Assembly (NCBI RefSeq): GCF_006546985.1
Contig: NZ_ML637008.1
Coordinates: 242,266 to 306,265, forward strand
DNA: 64,000 nucleotides
Reading direction: 5' to 3'
Source of the DNA: Bacillus sp. 03113
GTDB taxonomy: Bacteria; Bacillota; Bacilli; Bacillales; Cytobacillaceae
The translations under genes were made by a program, and so were the position numbers. Shown here one piece after another: positions 28,605 through 37,751 of the stretch. Below the pieces are notes generated by a model. It ran no database searches, was not told the DNA's origin, and was given only the letters and a program-made list of their open reading frames with translations. Within the stretch, counting starts at the first letter, position 1. Every line of letters starts with the position of its first letter.

Positions 28605-29246
28605 ATGTCAAATTTATTAAAAAGAATCAAAGATACAGTGTTAGCTGATATGCATGAAGCTTTAGATCAAAAAGAAAGAAAAAATCCAATTGCTTTGTTA
28701 AATCAATACTTACGTGAATGTGAACAAGAAACTGAAAAGGTAAGGAAGCTGTTGGAGCGTCAATATTCTTTAAAAGATGAATTCACACGAGAATACCAAT
28801 TTGCCAACGATTTAGCCGTTAAACGGAAAAAACAAGCTGATGTCGCATCGAAAGCAGGTGAAACAGAGTTATATGAATTTGCTTTACAGGAACAGACTCA
28901 ATATGAAGAACGAGCAGCTTATTTAAAGGAATCACTAAAAAAAGTAACACAGCAGCTTGGAGAGCTTGAACAAAAATATGAAGAAATGAAGCATAAGCTA
29001 AAAGATATGAATATTCGTCGTCTAGAGCTTATGGGACAAGAAAATGTAGCGAGAGCGCATCATCGAATGAATCAAGTGCTTGATAAAGATACCAATCAAT
29101 CCTTTTCACGCTTTCAGGAAATTGAAACGTATCTAGATCGTTTAGAACAGCAAATAAAAAGCAACTATTACCGTGACACCATTGATGGAAGAATTGCTCA
29201 ATTAGAAAAAAAGATGAAAAAAGAAGAATTCGATTCTATTTCGTAA
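28605..29246 (+). CDS. liaH: Phage-shock-protein-A family protein LiaH
   Basis: 213-aa PspA/IM30-type protein, almost entirely alpha-helical coiled coil (long heptad-like runs from residue 25 to 160 such as YEERAAYLKESLKKVTQQLGELEQKYEEMKHK is the type, quoted here only in part: LGELEQKYEEMKHKL). It is expected to form large oligomers that protect the membrane under cell-wall antibiotic stress. It pairs with the upstream small membrane protein. A terminator follows, so liaIH form a unit separate from liaFSR. Confidence 0.87.
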   Translation: MSNLLKRIKDTVLADMHEALDQKERKNPIALLNQYLRECEQETEKVRKLLERQYSLKDEFTREYQFANDLAVKRKKQADVASKAGETELYEFALQEQTQYEERAAYLKESLKKVTQQLGELEQKYEEMKHKLKDMNIRRLELMGQENVARAHHRMNQVLDKDTNQSFSRFQEIETYLDRLEQQIKSNYYRDTIDGRIAQLEKKMKKEEFDSIS

Positions 29247-29263
29247 ACCAAACATGTTATTCT

Positions 29264-29295
29264 AAAAAGGCGTGGGAAACTGCGCCTTTTTATTA
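29264..29295 (+). terminator. Terminator after liaH
   Basis: Nine-bp stem AAAAAGGCG / CGCCTTTTT. It uncouples liaIH from liaFSR transcription. Confidence 0.75.
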
Positions 29296-29488
29296 AAAGC
29301 GAGAGCGCCTTGCAGCCCCGACAAGCATTAATAAAAGGTGTTCTTTAAATTCAATTCTGGAGTGGCTAGATCATATAGGAATTAAGCACTGGCCTATTAA
29401 GTACGCCACGGCCTTATGTCTTCATCGACACTCGTACATTCTGACACAAGTCTACTTTAAAAAACTTTCTTATTTCAACTGTCTAGAA
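29296..29488 (-). repeat. Dispersed intergenic repeat, family A copy (inverted orientation)
   Basis: Begins AAAAGCGAGAGCGCCTTG and ends AAACTTTCTTATTTCAACTG, the reverse complement of the family ends. Around 29405-29435 it carries GCCACGGCCTTATGTCTTCA followed by TCGACAC, whose exact reverse complement lies in the copy at 48535-48648. It separates liaH from liaF. Confidence 0.75.
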
Positions 29489-29501
29489 GGGAGGATTTCC
29501 A

Positions 29502-30236
29502 ATGTTAAACAAAATCGTAAGCAATTATCTCAGCCTAGTCATATTGGCAGGGGGAATTCTTCTGTTGCTAGAGTTTTTCTTTTTTAATAGTGGAGTTATT
29601 TTTTCCCTTCTAGTAGCTGCAGGAATGATCTATATAGGCAAAAAAAGGAGAACAAAGAAGATAGGGAAATTTCTTTTTTGGGCGGGAATTATCTTTTTAG
29701 TATTAAGCATTGTAAGTATGATTACGTTTAAATTTCTCTTATTCGCTATCCTTATATATTATGTGATTCAATTTGTTCAATCAAAAAAGAATGCAGCGAA
29801 AATTCAGCCGATTATTAAGGAACCAGAAATAAATGAACAGAAAGAACCTTACATTCGTAAATGTTCTTTGTTTCATAATGCTTATTTTGGAAAACAGCAA
29901 ACGCCAGAGCATGTCTATGAATGGTCTGATGTCAATATACAAGCTGGGGTAGGGGATACCGTAATTGATCTTAGCTATACCGTTCTTCCAAAAGGAGAAA
30001 CTGTTATTTTTATCCGTAATTATATCGGAAATGTTAGAGTACTCATCCCATATGATCTAGAAGTCGATGTGCATCATTCTGTTATTGCAGGTTCTACAAC
30101 TATTTTTGATATACATGAGTCTAAATTGTTTAATCAAGCCATACAAGTTCAAACTCCAGGCTTTGAGACAGCAGAACAAAAAGTGAAAATCTTCACCTCA
30201 TTAATTGTCGGAAATCTTGAGGTGAAGCGCATATGA
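29502..30236 (+). CDS. liaF: LiaF, inhibitor of the LiaRS two-component system
   Basis: 244-aa membrane protein. Four hydrophobic segments fill the first 90 residues; the rest is the soluble beta-rich LiaF domain (cell wall-active antibiotics response). In B. subtilis LiaF keeps LiaS/LiaR off until the envelope is stressed. It overlaps liaS by four bases (ATGA), so dosage is coupled. GGGAGG precedes the ATG. Confidence 0.9.
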   Translation: MLNKIVSNYLSLVILAGGILLLLEFFFFNSGVIFSLLVAAGMIYIGKKRRTKKIGKFLFWAGIIFLVLSIVSMITFKFLLFAILIYYVIQFVQSKKNAAKIQPIIKEPEINEQKEPYIRKCSLFHNAYFGKQQTPEHVYEWSDVNIQAGVGDTVIDLSYTVLPKGETVIFIRNYIGNVRVLIPYDLEVDVHHSVIAGSTTIFDIHESKLFNQAIQVQTPGFETAEQKVKIFTSLIVGNLEVKRI

Positions 30237-31282
30237 GCATTTATCAAAGGCATATATTATGGGGAATTCTTATCTCAGTAGGTACCTTAATCCTTCTATC
30301 TATTTCTTTCTTTATTGTTTTTCCTCTACCAGACTGGGAAAGTCTTTGGGAAAAGGATTTAATGGATATCCCTTTTATTCTGTTTGTTATTAGTGTAAGT
30401 ATTGTTATTGGGCTAATATTAGGAGCTTTTTCAGGCTTTTTTTCACGTAAGCAGCTTCAAGTGGCCGAAAATCTCCTGCAACGGGTGGAGGAAGGACGAG
30501 TGTCCTATGATGATAAGGAGCTTAATTCTTCAATGGAGCTTCACTTTATCATTGACCGTGTGATTAAGCTGCAAAATCAATTGATGGAACAGAAAAAACT
30601 TTCCCAAAAACTAGCCAATGAAAAGGCTGAGGATCAGGAGCAGCGAATTCAAGAAATGATTTCCCAAGAGAGACAGCGCCTTGCCCGTGAGCTTCATGAC
30701 TCTGTCAGTCAGCAGCTATTCGCAGCGTCTATGCTTATGTCAGCGATCAATGAAACAAAGCCTTTTTCAGATGATAGAGAGACGAAGCAATTAAAGATGG
30801 TAGAAGAAATGATCCATCAATCTCAGTTAGAAATGAGAGCCCTGCTTCTGCACTTAAGGCCCATTGCTTTAAAAGGGAAGACCTTACAGGAAGGGATCGA
30901 AGAGCTTTTAGTTGAATTGTCTCAGAAGGTAACGATGAAAATCATGTGGAAGCTAGAGAATGATCCACTTGATAAAGGCATAGAAGACCACCTATTTCGC
31001 ATTATTCAAGAATCTGTATCGAATACACTTCGCCATTCGAAGGCAACGACGCTCGAAGTTCTGCTTATTAAGAGAGATGATTTTATTATTTTACGTGTCA
31101 TTGATGATGGAGTCGGATTTGATGTAGAGAAGAGGAAAGCCGGTTCATATGGTCTTCAAAATATGTATGAACGGGCAATTGAAATAGGGGGTTCTATAAA
31201 AATTATTAGCTTAAAAAATAAAGGAACTCGTCTTGAAGTGAAAATTCCGATGATAGCAGAAAAGGGTGGGGCAGATGATTAA
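30233..31282 (+). CDS. liaS: Sensor histidine kinase LiaS
   Basis: 349-aa NarL-type kinase. Two membrane helices (about residues 9-30 and 47-68) flank a very short extracellular loop, as in intramembrane-sensing kinases. A HAMP-like linker follows. The DHp motif [17 protein letters not shown] carries the phosphorylated His155. The HATPase_c domain has NTLRHSKA and DDGVGFD. It responds to cell-wall inhibitors together with LiaF and phosphorylates LiaR. Confidence 0.92.
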   Translation: MSIYQRHILWGILISVGTLILLSISFFIVFPLPDWESLWEKDLMDIPFILFVISVSIVIGLILGAFSGFFSRKQLQVAENLLQRVEEGRVSYDDKELNSSMELHFIIDRVIKLQNQLMEQKKLSQKLANEKAEDQEQRIQEMISQERQRLARELHDSVSQQLFAASMLMSAINETKPFSDDRETKQLKMVEEMIHQSQLEMRALLLHLRPIALKGKTLQEGIEELLVELSQKVTMKIMWKLENDPLDKGIEDHLFRIIQESVSNTLRHSKATTLEVLLIKRDDFIILRVIDDGVGFDVEKRKAGSYGLQNMYERAIEIGGSIKIISLKNKGTRLEVKIPMIAEKGGADD

Positions 31283-31907
31283 AGTATTATTTGTAGATGA
31301 TCATGAAATGGTGCGAATTGGTGTTTCTTCATATTTATCAGCTCAACCTGATATCGAAGTGGTTGGTGAAGCCGATAATGGAAAAACAGCGATTGAAATC
31401 GCTCTTGCCTTGCGCCCTGATATCATCTTAATGGACTTAGTGATGAAGGAAATGGATGGCATAGAGGCAACGAGGAATATTATCGAAAGATGGCCTGAAG
31501 CAAAAATTATTATTGTGACTAGCTTCTTAGATGACGAAAAGGTTTATCCTGCATTAGAAGCAGGGGCTACAAGCTATATGCTGAAAACATCGAAAGCAAG
31601 TGAAATCGCCAATGCAGTGCGTGCCACTTTTCATGGGCAATCCATTCTTGAGCCAGAAGTCACTGGAAAAATGATGATGAAAATGAGACAAAAAAATAAT
31701 CATGAACTTCACGAAGAGCTAACAGGTAGAGAAATGGAAATTTTATTACTTATGGCAGAAGGGAAAACAAACCAAGAAATTGCAGATGAATTGTTTATTG
31801 CTTTAAAAACAGTAAAAACACATGTTAGTAATATATTAAGTAAGCTACAGGTTCAGGATCGTACGCAAGCGGTCATATATGCCTTTAAGCATTCAATTGT
31901 AAAATAA
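31275..31907 (+). CDS. liaR: Response regulator LiaR
   Basis: NarL/FixJ-type regulator (210 aa). The receiver domain has acidic residues VDDHE, the phosphorylated Asp54 (ILMD), Thr in IVTS and Lys in MLKTSK. The C-terminal LuxR-type HTH is [36 protein letters not shown] in family terms, quoted here as [22 protein letters not shown] 31275 is preferred to GTG 31266, which lies within the ribosome site. It overlaps liaS by eight bases. The expected target is the liaIH promoter. Confidence 0.92.
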   Translation: MIKVLFVDDHEMVRIGVSSYLSAQPDIEVVGEADNGKTAIEIALALRPDIILMDLVMKEMDGIEATRNIIERWPEAKIIIVTSFLDDEKVYPALEAGATSYMLKTSKASEIANAVRATFHGQSILEPEVTGKMMMKMRQKNNHELHEELTGREMEILLLMAEGKTNQEIADELFIALKTVKTHVSNILSKLQVQDRTQAVIYAFKHSIVK

Positions 31908-31931
31908 AAATCATGATACATAAACGGAAAA

Positions 31932-31958
31932 ATCAGATGGAGCTCCTCTCCATCTGAT
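31932..31958 (+). terminator. Hairpin after liaR
   Basis: Perfect 11-bp stem ATCAGATGGAG / CTCCATCTGAT with a five-base loop. No T tract follows, so it may be an intrinsic terminator of low strength or an mRNA end stabiliser. Confidence 0.55.
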
Positions 31959-32199
31959 GGGCGTCCTCTTTAAAATACGTTTTAAATTTGTCTAACTAAC
32001 TTTTTATAAACTTCTTTTATCCCTTTCCAGCGGGATTCGCTTTTAGAGTGAACAAATTTTCTTCGCTATCCTAATCACAAATATATAGTCACTATTTTTA
32101 AACAAATAAAATAATCTCATGACTTGTCTCATATGTTTTAAAAACAAAATAAAAAGGAAAGAAAAGACTGGTTTTCCTTTTATGATAAAGGAGAGAGTT

Positions 32200-33525
32200 A
32201 TGAGCTCGTTTTATAAGGGTACTTTTTTGTTAGTCATCATGGCTTTTTTTGGCGAGTGTATCGAGTTTATTGTCAATATGGTATTAGCGAGAGAATTGGG
32301 GGAGCATGGGCTGGGGATGTATATGTCGATTCTCCCTACGATTTTTCTAATCGTGTTATTAGCCAGCTTTGAGCTTCCTATTTCCATTTCAAAATTTATC
32401 GCTGAAAAGGATAAGAAATATCACCTAAGTATGCTAAAGCATGTGATTCAATTAACGATTATGATTACAGCAATCTTAATGGTTGTAACGATTTTTTCGA
32501 TGCCTTTTATTTCGATATTTGGTCAATATCACCGTTTATTTAGATGGCTCGTTCTATTCATGATCCCAATCGTTTCTTTTTCATCAATTGCTCGTGGATT
32601 TTTTATGGGAAAACAGCAAATGGGGAAGATTGCTTTAGCTAATTTTTTAAGAAGAATTATTCAGTTAATCCTCTTGGTCTTTTTATTTCAATGGTTCCAA
32701 TTCGATATAGAAACATCTGTTTTAATTGCATTTTGCACATTGGTCGGAAGTGATATCGTTGTTTTTCTTTACTTAATTCATATGTTCTTTATTCAATATC
32801 AGCAGCTGAAAAAAGACCCTCAGAAAAGCTTGGGAGGAAAAATCATTCGAAACAATTTAATGGCCGTTTCGATTCCAACAACTGGTTTAAGAGTATTTAA
32901 TTCGTTAACCGCGGCTTTCCAGCCTTTTTTAATAAAAGCTGCTCTGATTCATGCTGGCTTAACGCAAACAAGTGCTACTGAGCAATTTGGCGTGCTTGCA
33001 GGCATTTCGATGTCGTTAGGTTTTTTCCCAGCCTTTATCGCGCATTCCTTTATGATCATGCTCATTCCTACTGTTTCAAAAGCATATGCAGAAAAAAACC
33101 TTGATCAAATGCAAAAGCTGCTTCAACAGGTGATTATCTTAACTTTCTTGTATGGTGGCCCTGCTGTAGGTGCTTTATATATTTTTGCAGAACCTTTGAC
33201 GCTTTTCTTTTTTCATTCGACAACTGCTTCATCCTATGTTGAACTACTATGGCCTTATTTTCTATTCCATTATTTTTCTATCCCGTTGCAAGCATTTTTA
33301 ATCGGACTTGGTTTAATGAAGGATGCTGTTTTGCAGACGATATGGTCAACCATTCTTTCCTTTACAGCTATGTATATCCTTGGATCGATGACAACCCTTC
33401 AAATGGATGGAATTATCATTGGAATGAACCTGGGTGCTTTATTACTGACTACCATGCATTATTTAACTATTTGCAGAAAATTAGGCTTCTCGGTATGGAT
33501 GTCGCCTATTAATCGTTTTAATTAA
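32200..33525 (+). CDS. ykvU: MOP-superfamily flippase, YkvU/SpoVB-like
   Basis: Polytopic membrane protein (441 aa, about 12-14 segments) of the polysaccharide biosynthesis/MurJ-like export family. The N-terminus with FFGECIEFIVNMVLARELGEHGLGMYM resembles B. subtilis YkvU and the sporulation protein SpoVB. Such proteins flip lipid-linked precursors during spore cortex or envelope synthesis. ATG 32200 follows AAAGGAGAG; the frame extends 27 codons upstream, but without a ribosome site. It stands alone. Confidence 0.78.
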   Translation: MSSFYKGTFLLVIMAFFGECIEFIVNMVLARELGEHGLGMYMSILPTIFLIVLLASFELPISISKFIAEKDKKYHLSMLKHVIQLTIMITAILMVVTIFSMPFISIFGQYHRLFRWLVLFMIPIVSFSSIARGFFMGKQQMGKIALANFLRRIIQLILLVFLFQWFQFDIETSVLIAFCTLVGSDIVVFLYLIHMFFIQYQQLKKDPQKSLGGKIIRNNLMAVSIPTTGLRVFNSLTAAFQPFLIKAALIHAGLTQTSATEQFGVLAGISMSLGFFPAFIAHSFMIMLIPTVSKAYAEKNLDQMQKLLQQVIILTFLYGGPAVGALYIFAEPLTLFFFHSTTASSYVELLWPYFLFHYFSIPLQAFLIGLGLMKDAVLQTIWSTILSFTAMYILGSMTTLQMDGIIIGMNLGALLLTTMHYLTICRKLGFSVWMSPINRFN

Positions 33526-33609
33526 TATTTTTTCAAAAAAGTGTAGTGGTTGTATAAATGGTTTCGTCTATTGTTATAAGAAATCATTGGAAATGGAAGG
33601 AGAAAAAGG

Positions 33610-34143
33610 ATGTACCCTCAAAAAAGCAAAGAAAATAGCCATTCTGAAAGAGAGTTTGAAGAACTTGTACAAGAGCATGGGGCTTCCTTACTTCAATATA
33701 TAATATCTTTAGTAAGGCATAAGGAGCTAGGTGAGGATCTCTATCAAGAAATGTTGATTTCCGCGTACCTCGGATTTTCATCATTTGAGGATAAGACTAA
33801 ATTTAAAAGCTGGTTATATAAAATAGCTTTAAATAAATGTAGAGACTACTGGAGAAAGGAAAAATCAGCGAAGCGTTTTTGGGAAGAAAAATTATATTTA
33901 TATACAAATGAAACACAAGTCTCGCAACAGACTGAGGAAACGGTATTAAATCGATATGCTCAAAAGGAAATGGTTCAAACGGTTAGCGAGCTGCCAGATA
34001 TTTATCGTGATCCTATTCTTTTATTTTATTATCAACACCAAACCTTAATGGAAATTAGCAGAAAAACCAATTTACCTTTATCAACCGTTAAAACAAGATT
34101 GAAACGAGGAAGAGATCGTCTTAGACCTAAAGTATTAGTTTAA
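33610..34143 (+). CDS. ECF-type RNA polymerase sigma factor
   Basis: 177-aa sigma-70 family protein. Region 2 spans about residues 14-85 (LGEDLYQEMLISAY, FKSWLYKIALNKCRDYWRK) and region 4 the last 60 residues (LPDIYRDPILLFYYQHQTLMEIS, then LPLSTVKTRLKRGRDRLR). No anti-sigma gene follows, unlike most ECF loci; the next gene is a cupin. The subgroup and stimulus are unknown. GGAAGGAG precedes the ATG. Confidence 0.87.
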   Translation: MYPQKSKENSHSEREFEELVQEHGASLLQYIISLVRHKELGEDLYQEMLISAYLGFSSFEDKTKFKSWLYKIALNKCRDYWRKEKSAKRFWEEKLYLYTNETQVSQQTEETVLNRYAQKEMVQTVSELPDIYRDPILLFYYQHQTLMEISRKTNLPLSTVKTRLKRGRDRLRPKVLV

Positions 34144-34235
34144 AGTGGTTATTTCATTTACATGTATTAAGTAAACACAGTAATATTAAAAATAAAAACG
34201 AAGAATAAATGAGATGAAAGAATAGGGTGATAACC

Positions 34236-34736
34236 GTGAGCATACAAGATCCTCAATATTTTATTACATCACTGGGCTTGGAGCCTCATCCTGAAGGCGG
34301 ATATTTTAGAAGAACATATGAGTCTGATTTAGTGGGAAGCTTTAAAGGAAAAAGAAAGCTTTATACAAGTATCTATTTTTTATTGAAATCTCATGATATT
34401 TCACATTTTCATCGCTTACAATCAGATGAATTGTGGTATTATCACGCTGGAAGTCCACTTACGATCCATTTGATTCATCCGGATGGTCAATATGAAGAAA
34501 TTAATCTTGGAATCCATTTAGATCAAGGAGAAGCACCACAGATACTTGTACCTAAAGGATGCATATTTGGTTCTACAGTGGTAAAGGAACATACCTTTTC
34601 TCTTGTCGGATGTATGGTTTCCCCCGGATTTGAATACGAGGATTTTGAGTTATTTGCACAAGAGGATCTTTTAAAGATGTATCCACAGCATGAGGAAATT
34701 ATCAAAAAAATGGCTTATAAGCAACTGCCAGAGTAA
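34236..34736 (+). CDS. Cupin-fold protein, DUF985 family
   Basis: 166-aa cytosolic protein with the DUF985 cupin pattern: LGLEPHPEGGYFRRTYES at the start, then FHRLQSDELWYYHAGSP with the metal-type His and Glu, and GEAPQILVPKGCIFGS, GCMVSPGFEYEDFEL near the end. Members have no firmly assigned reaction. GTG 34236 is chosen since AGGGTG sits at good spacing; GTG 34227 is inside that ribosome site. It may be cotranscribed with the sigma factor. Confidence 0.8.
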   Translation: MSIQDPQYFITSLGLEPHPEGGYFRRTYESDLVGSFKGKRKLYTSIYFLLKSHDISHFHRLQSDELWYYHAGSPLTIHLIHPDGQYEEINLGIHLDQGEAPQILVPKGCIFGSTVVKEHTFSLVGCMVSPGFEYEDFELFAQEDLLKMYPQHEEIIKKMAYKQLPE

Positions 34737-34789
34737 ATAAGGTGTCTAAAAAATATGTTGCCTTTTTAGACACCTTCTATTTGCATTTG

Positions 34790-35704
34790 TTATGAGATGG
34801 TTTGAGGTTTGACACTTCTTCTCGTATTTATTAGTTTATCAAAGTTTACAAGAATCAGGCTAAATAGAATGAATAAAGCTCCAACAATCATAGATAATTG
34901 CAATGTTTCATGATAAAAGATAGCACCTATGACAAGAGCGATAACAGGAGATACATACAGCCATGTCGTAGGGAAAAATGCGTTTGTTTTTGCGACCAAT
35001 AAATAGAAAATCGTATGTCCTAGCATTGAGCCTGCAATAATTAAATAGATTAAAGAGCTGATAGCACCGAAAGAATGTAAATCAGAAAGGCTTCCTTTTT
35101 CTATAAAAAAAGAAAATACAAATAGGAAAACCCCTCCATATGTCATTTGCACTGCATTTAAAGCAATAGGTGAATATTGATTGAACTTCTTAATGACAGA
35201 GCTTGAGTAAACCGTTCCGATACAGTATAACAATTCTCCAACAATAATAACTCCACAACCAATCAACCAAAAGCTATTCTTTTCAATTGATAGCCCTGGT
35301 AAGAACAGAAGGAAAACCCCGATAAAGCCTCCAAGTCCACCGAATATTGTTAATCGATTCATTTTTGCTTTTAATATGACACCTTGAATGAATAAGATCA
35401 TAATCGGGCCTGTTGCTGATAAAAGAGCCGCGATTCCTGAAGAGACATATTTTTCTGCCCAATATAGAGCAGAAAAGGTTCCAAAGGTTAGAAAAAAACC
35501 GGTAATCATTAATTCTTTTTGGAAAAGAAGCTTGAAATTTTTACGATCCTTAAATCCGATGATCATATAAAGGATCATTCCAGCGAGAAAAAAACGGATT
35601 CCTGCTGAAAAAATAGGTTCTAGCCCTGCATCAATGCCAATTTTGATGGCTAAAAAGGTTGTTCCAAAAATGGCACACATCACAACATATAATACGATAA
35701 TCAT
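34790..35704 (-). CDS. EamA-family transporter, YcxC-like
   Basis: Drug/metabolite transporter (304 aa) with ten hydrophobic segments in two EamA repeats, beginning MIIVLYVVMCAIFGTTFLAIK. It probably exports an amino acid or related metabolite. The start is ATG 35704 behind AAGGAGGAG; an upstream extension to 35743 has no ribosome site. It is divergent from a MocR-type regulator, the same pairing as ycxC/ycxD of B. subtilis, so it is the likely target of that regulator. Confidence 0.85.
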   Translation of the reverse strand: MIIVLYVVMCAIFGTTFLAIKIGIDAGLEPIFSAGIRFFLAGMILYMIIGFKDRKNFKLLFQKELMITGFFLTFGTFSALYWAEKYVSSGIAALLSATGPIMILFIQGVILKAKMNRLTIFGGLGGFIGVFLLFLPGLSIEKNSFWLIGCGVIIVGELLYCIGTVYSSSVIKKFNQYSPIALNAVQMTYGGVFLFVFSFFIEKGSLSDLHSFGAISSLIYLIIAGSMLGHTIFYLLVAKTNAFFPTTWLYVSPVIALVIGAIFYHETLQLSMIVGALFILFSLILVNFDKLINTRRSVKPQTIS

Positions 35705-35741
35705 AACTAACTCCTCCTTGTGATTATCATAAATAATTAGC

Positions 35742-35792
35742 AATAGAACAGATTATTTAAAATAGAACAGTTTGATTTTTTTCCTTTATAAT
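35742..35792. promoter_or_regulatory. Direct repeat and promoter between the EamA and MocR genes
   Basis: AATAGAACAG occurs at 35742-35751 and 35761-35770, 19 bases apart. TATAAT (35787-35792) fits a -10 element for the MocR gene. Its -35 position is taken by the second repeat rather than TTGACA, which suggests a regulator-dependent promoter. MocR proteins commonly bind direct repeats; the link here is inferred. Confidence 0.6.
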
Positions 35793-35814
35793 GGAATAAA
35801 GGAGGGATAAAAAA

Positions 35815-37236
35815 TTGAATAGACTACAATCGCTTCCCATAAATCGTATTCCACTTTTTCAACAAGTATATGAATATGTACTCAATCGAATCAGAAGTAA
35901 AGAATGGACACCGCATGATAAACTACCTTCGATTCGTATGTTAGCGCAAGAGCTACAAGTTAATCGCTTAACTGTATTTAAAGCTTATCAATGCTTACGT
36001 GATGATGGATATTTGTATGTAAAGGATAAGTCAGGTTATTTTGTTCTGTCACAAAAAGGAGAGAAGGTTGATCATGCTCATCCGATCATTCATTCCTATA
36101 TTCAAAACAGCTACTTATCAGAAATCCATCAATTAGAGGCCAATTATCAATTTTCTACTGCTGTTATTGATCCTCTTCTTCTTCCAAATAAATTTCTATC
36201 CGAGGAAGTAAGAAAAATATTTGACCGATATCCTAAACTGCTCGGTACATATGCCCCTGTCCAAGGGGATGCTGAATTACTTGAGGAGTTATCCACCTAC
36301 TTTTATCAATATCATCAGCTGCATGTTTCAACCAAAAATTTGGTCATCACGACTGGTGCGCAGCAAGCCATTGATTTGATTGCAAAGGTCTTTGTTCATA
36401 TGCACGATTATGTTCTCATCGATAGTCCTACGTATAGTGCAGCTATCGATATTTTTTTACAACGAGGTGTGCATCTTTTGCCTGTAGAAATACACTCTTA
36501 TGGATTTGATCTAGATAAAGTGGAAGAGCTGATGAAGCGCCATAAGCCCAAAATATTTTATTTGAATCCTACTTTTCATAATCCAACAGGCTATACGGTT
36601 CCAAAAGAACAGCGAAAAAGATTAGTAGAACTAGCCGAAAAATATCAATGCTTAATCGTTGAGGATGATTCATATCATGAAATTTATTTCCATGAAACGC
36701 CTCCTGCCCCTATTTTTCAATATGATACGGATGGCTATGTGGTGTATGTACGCAGCTTTAGTAAATACGTTGCTCCGGGCCTAAGAATTTGTACGATGAT
36801 TGCACATCCCTCATTAATCCAATGGTTATTAAAGGCTAAAGCGCTTGCGGACAATGGAACCCCTCTTTTAAATCAGAAGGCATTTTTATTTTTTTTGACA
36901 TCTGAACGCATGCATAGGCATATGGAAAAGCTAAGGATCGCTTTGCAAATTAGAAAAGAAGTAATGGAGGAGGAGCTTCAAAATACTGGATTGTCATGGA
37001 TAAGCCCATCAGGAGGATTAAATTTATGGGTGAAGTTACATGAGCAGATTGATATGACCTCAATGCTTCAACAAAGCATTCAACAATCCGTATCATTTGT
37101 CCCTGGCCGCATTTGTGATCCAGGGGGCAGGGATCTTCCTTATATACGTTTGAGTTATTCCTACTTAAATGAAAACCAGATACGCCAAGGAATCCATATT
37201 TTTAAAAAGGTATACAGCTCATTAATAAGAGATTAA
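35815..37236 (+). CDS. MocR-family regulator (GntR HTH fused to aminotransferase fold), YcxD-like
   Basis: 473-aa chimera. The N-terminal GntR winged HTH (about residues 15-80, LPSIRMLAQELQVNRLTVFKAYQ) is joined by a linker to a fold-type I PLP domain. The PLP lysine lies in VRSFSKYVAPGLR, and NPTFHNPTG contacts the phosphate end. Such proteins sense PLP or an amino-acid adduct and activate neighbouring genes. Start is TTG 35815, behind GGAGGGA. The divergent EamA transporter is the expected target. Confidence 0.88.
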   Translation: MNRLQSLPINRIPLFQQVYEYVLNRIRSKEWTPHDKLPSIRMLAQELQVNRLTVFKAYQCLRDDGYLYVKDKSGYFVLSQKGEKVDHAHPIIHSYIQNSYLSEIHQLEANYQFSTAVIDPLLLPNKFLSEEVRKIFDRYPKLLGTYAPVQGDAELLEELSTYFYQYHQLHVSTKNLVITTGAQQAIDLIAKVFVHMHDYVLIDSPTYSAAIDIFLQRGVHLLPVEIHSYGFDLDKVEELMKRHKPKIFYLNPTFHNPTGYTVPKEQRKRLVELAEKYQCLIVEDDSYHEIYFHETPPAPIFQYDTDGYVVYVRSFSKYVAPGLRICTMIAHPSLIQWLLKAKALADNGTPLLNQKAFLFFLTSERMHRHMEKLRIALQIRKEVMEEELQNTGLSWISPSGGLNLWVKLHEQIDMTSMLQQSIQQSVSFVPGRICDPGGRDLPYIRLSYSYLNENQIRQGIHIFKKVYSSLIRD

Positions 37237-37263
37237 GAAAAATTTCACAGCGAAGTTTAAAGT

Positions 37264-37297
37264 TCTAGGGCTTTCTGTTCGGAAGGAAAGTCCTAGA
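37264..37297 (+). terminator. Hairpin after the MocR gene
   Basis: Twelve-bp stem TCTAGGGCTTTC / GAAAGTCCTAGA (one G-T pair), without a T tract. Confidence 0.5.
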
Positions 37298-37372
37298 AGA
37301 TGACGACAGAAAAATTTCATACTGAGAGATCGATTTCTTCTGAACGAATTCTTTAAGAAAATAAGTATTGAT

Positions 37373-37409
37373 CTTTTATATGATAATGATTATCATAATC
37401 ATATAAAAG
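37373..37409. promoter_or_regulatory. Fur box within an extended perfect palindrome
   Basis: The core TGATAATGATTATCATAATC closely matches the Fur consensus GATAATGATAATCATTATC. It is flanked by perfectly complementary 12-base arms CTTTTATATGAT (37373-37384) and ATCATATAAAAG (37398-37409). It lies about 340 bases upstream of the iron-binding lipoprotein, the only gene on the downstream side. Confidence 0.85.
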
Positions 37410-37497
37410 GTGTTTTTGGTAGTGTCAAAAGTTCTATGAAAAAACAGATTATTGTTCAAGCTAATGCCAAAAGAAGTTTTCTGACCGCCACAATCGC

Positions 37498-37622
37498 TCT
37501 TGACAAACACGCCAATGGTTTGACTTCAGGTTATCAAGGGCGAAGGGAACAAAAGAAAACATACCAAATAAGCCCTTGGTTCTTTCCATTTTAAACCATT
37601 GGCAAGTTCGGTTTGTCAAGAG
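37498..37622. repeat. Long imperfect inverted repeat in the iron-transport leader
   Basis: CTCTTGACAAAC then CCAATGGTTT (37498-37522) pair with AAACCATTGG and GTTTGTCAAGAG (37593-37622). Weaker pairing extends outward (CCACAATCG against CGATTGCTG). The remaining bases up to 37751 show no gene. It lies between the Fur box and the binding-protein start and would form a large hairpin in the transcript. Confidence 0.65.
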
Positions 37623-37751
37623 TTCGCTTCGCCGATTGCTGATTTAGGGCTCTGCTAAACAAAAAGTTAGGCTGTTTGTTCTACAATCCATTGTTGAGCT
37701 AAACCGATTAGTTTTGCCCATCGCGCAGGCATATTCACTAGGGGGAAAAAG

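Noticed and set aside
33535-33575. CGTC motif upstream of the ECF sigma gene as an autoregulated ECF promoter
   Set aside because: There is no AAC-type -35 element at the right distance.
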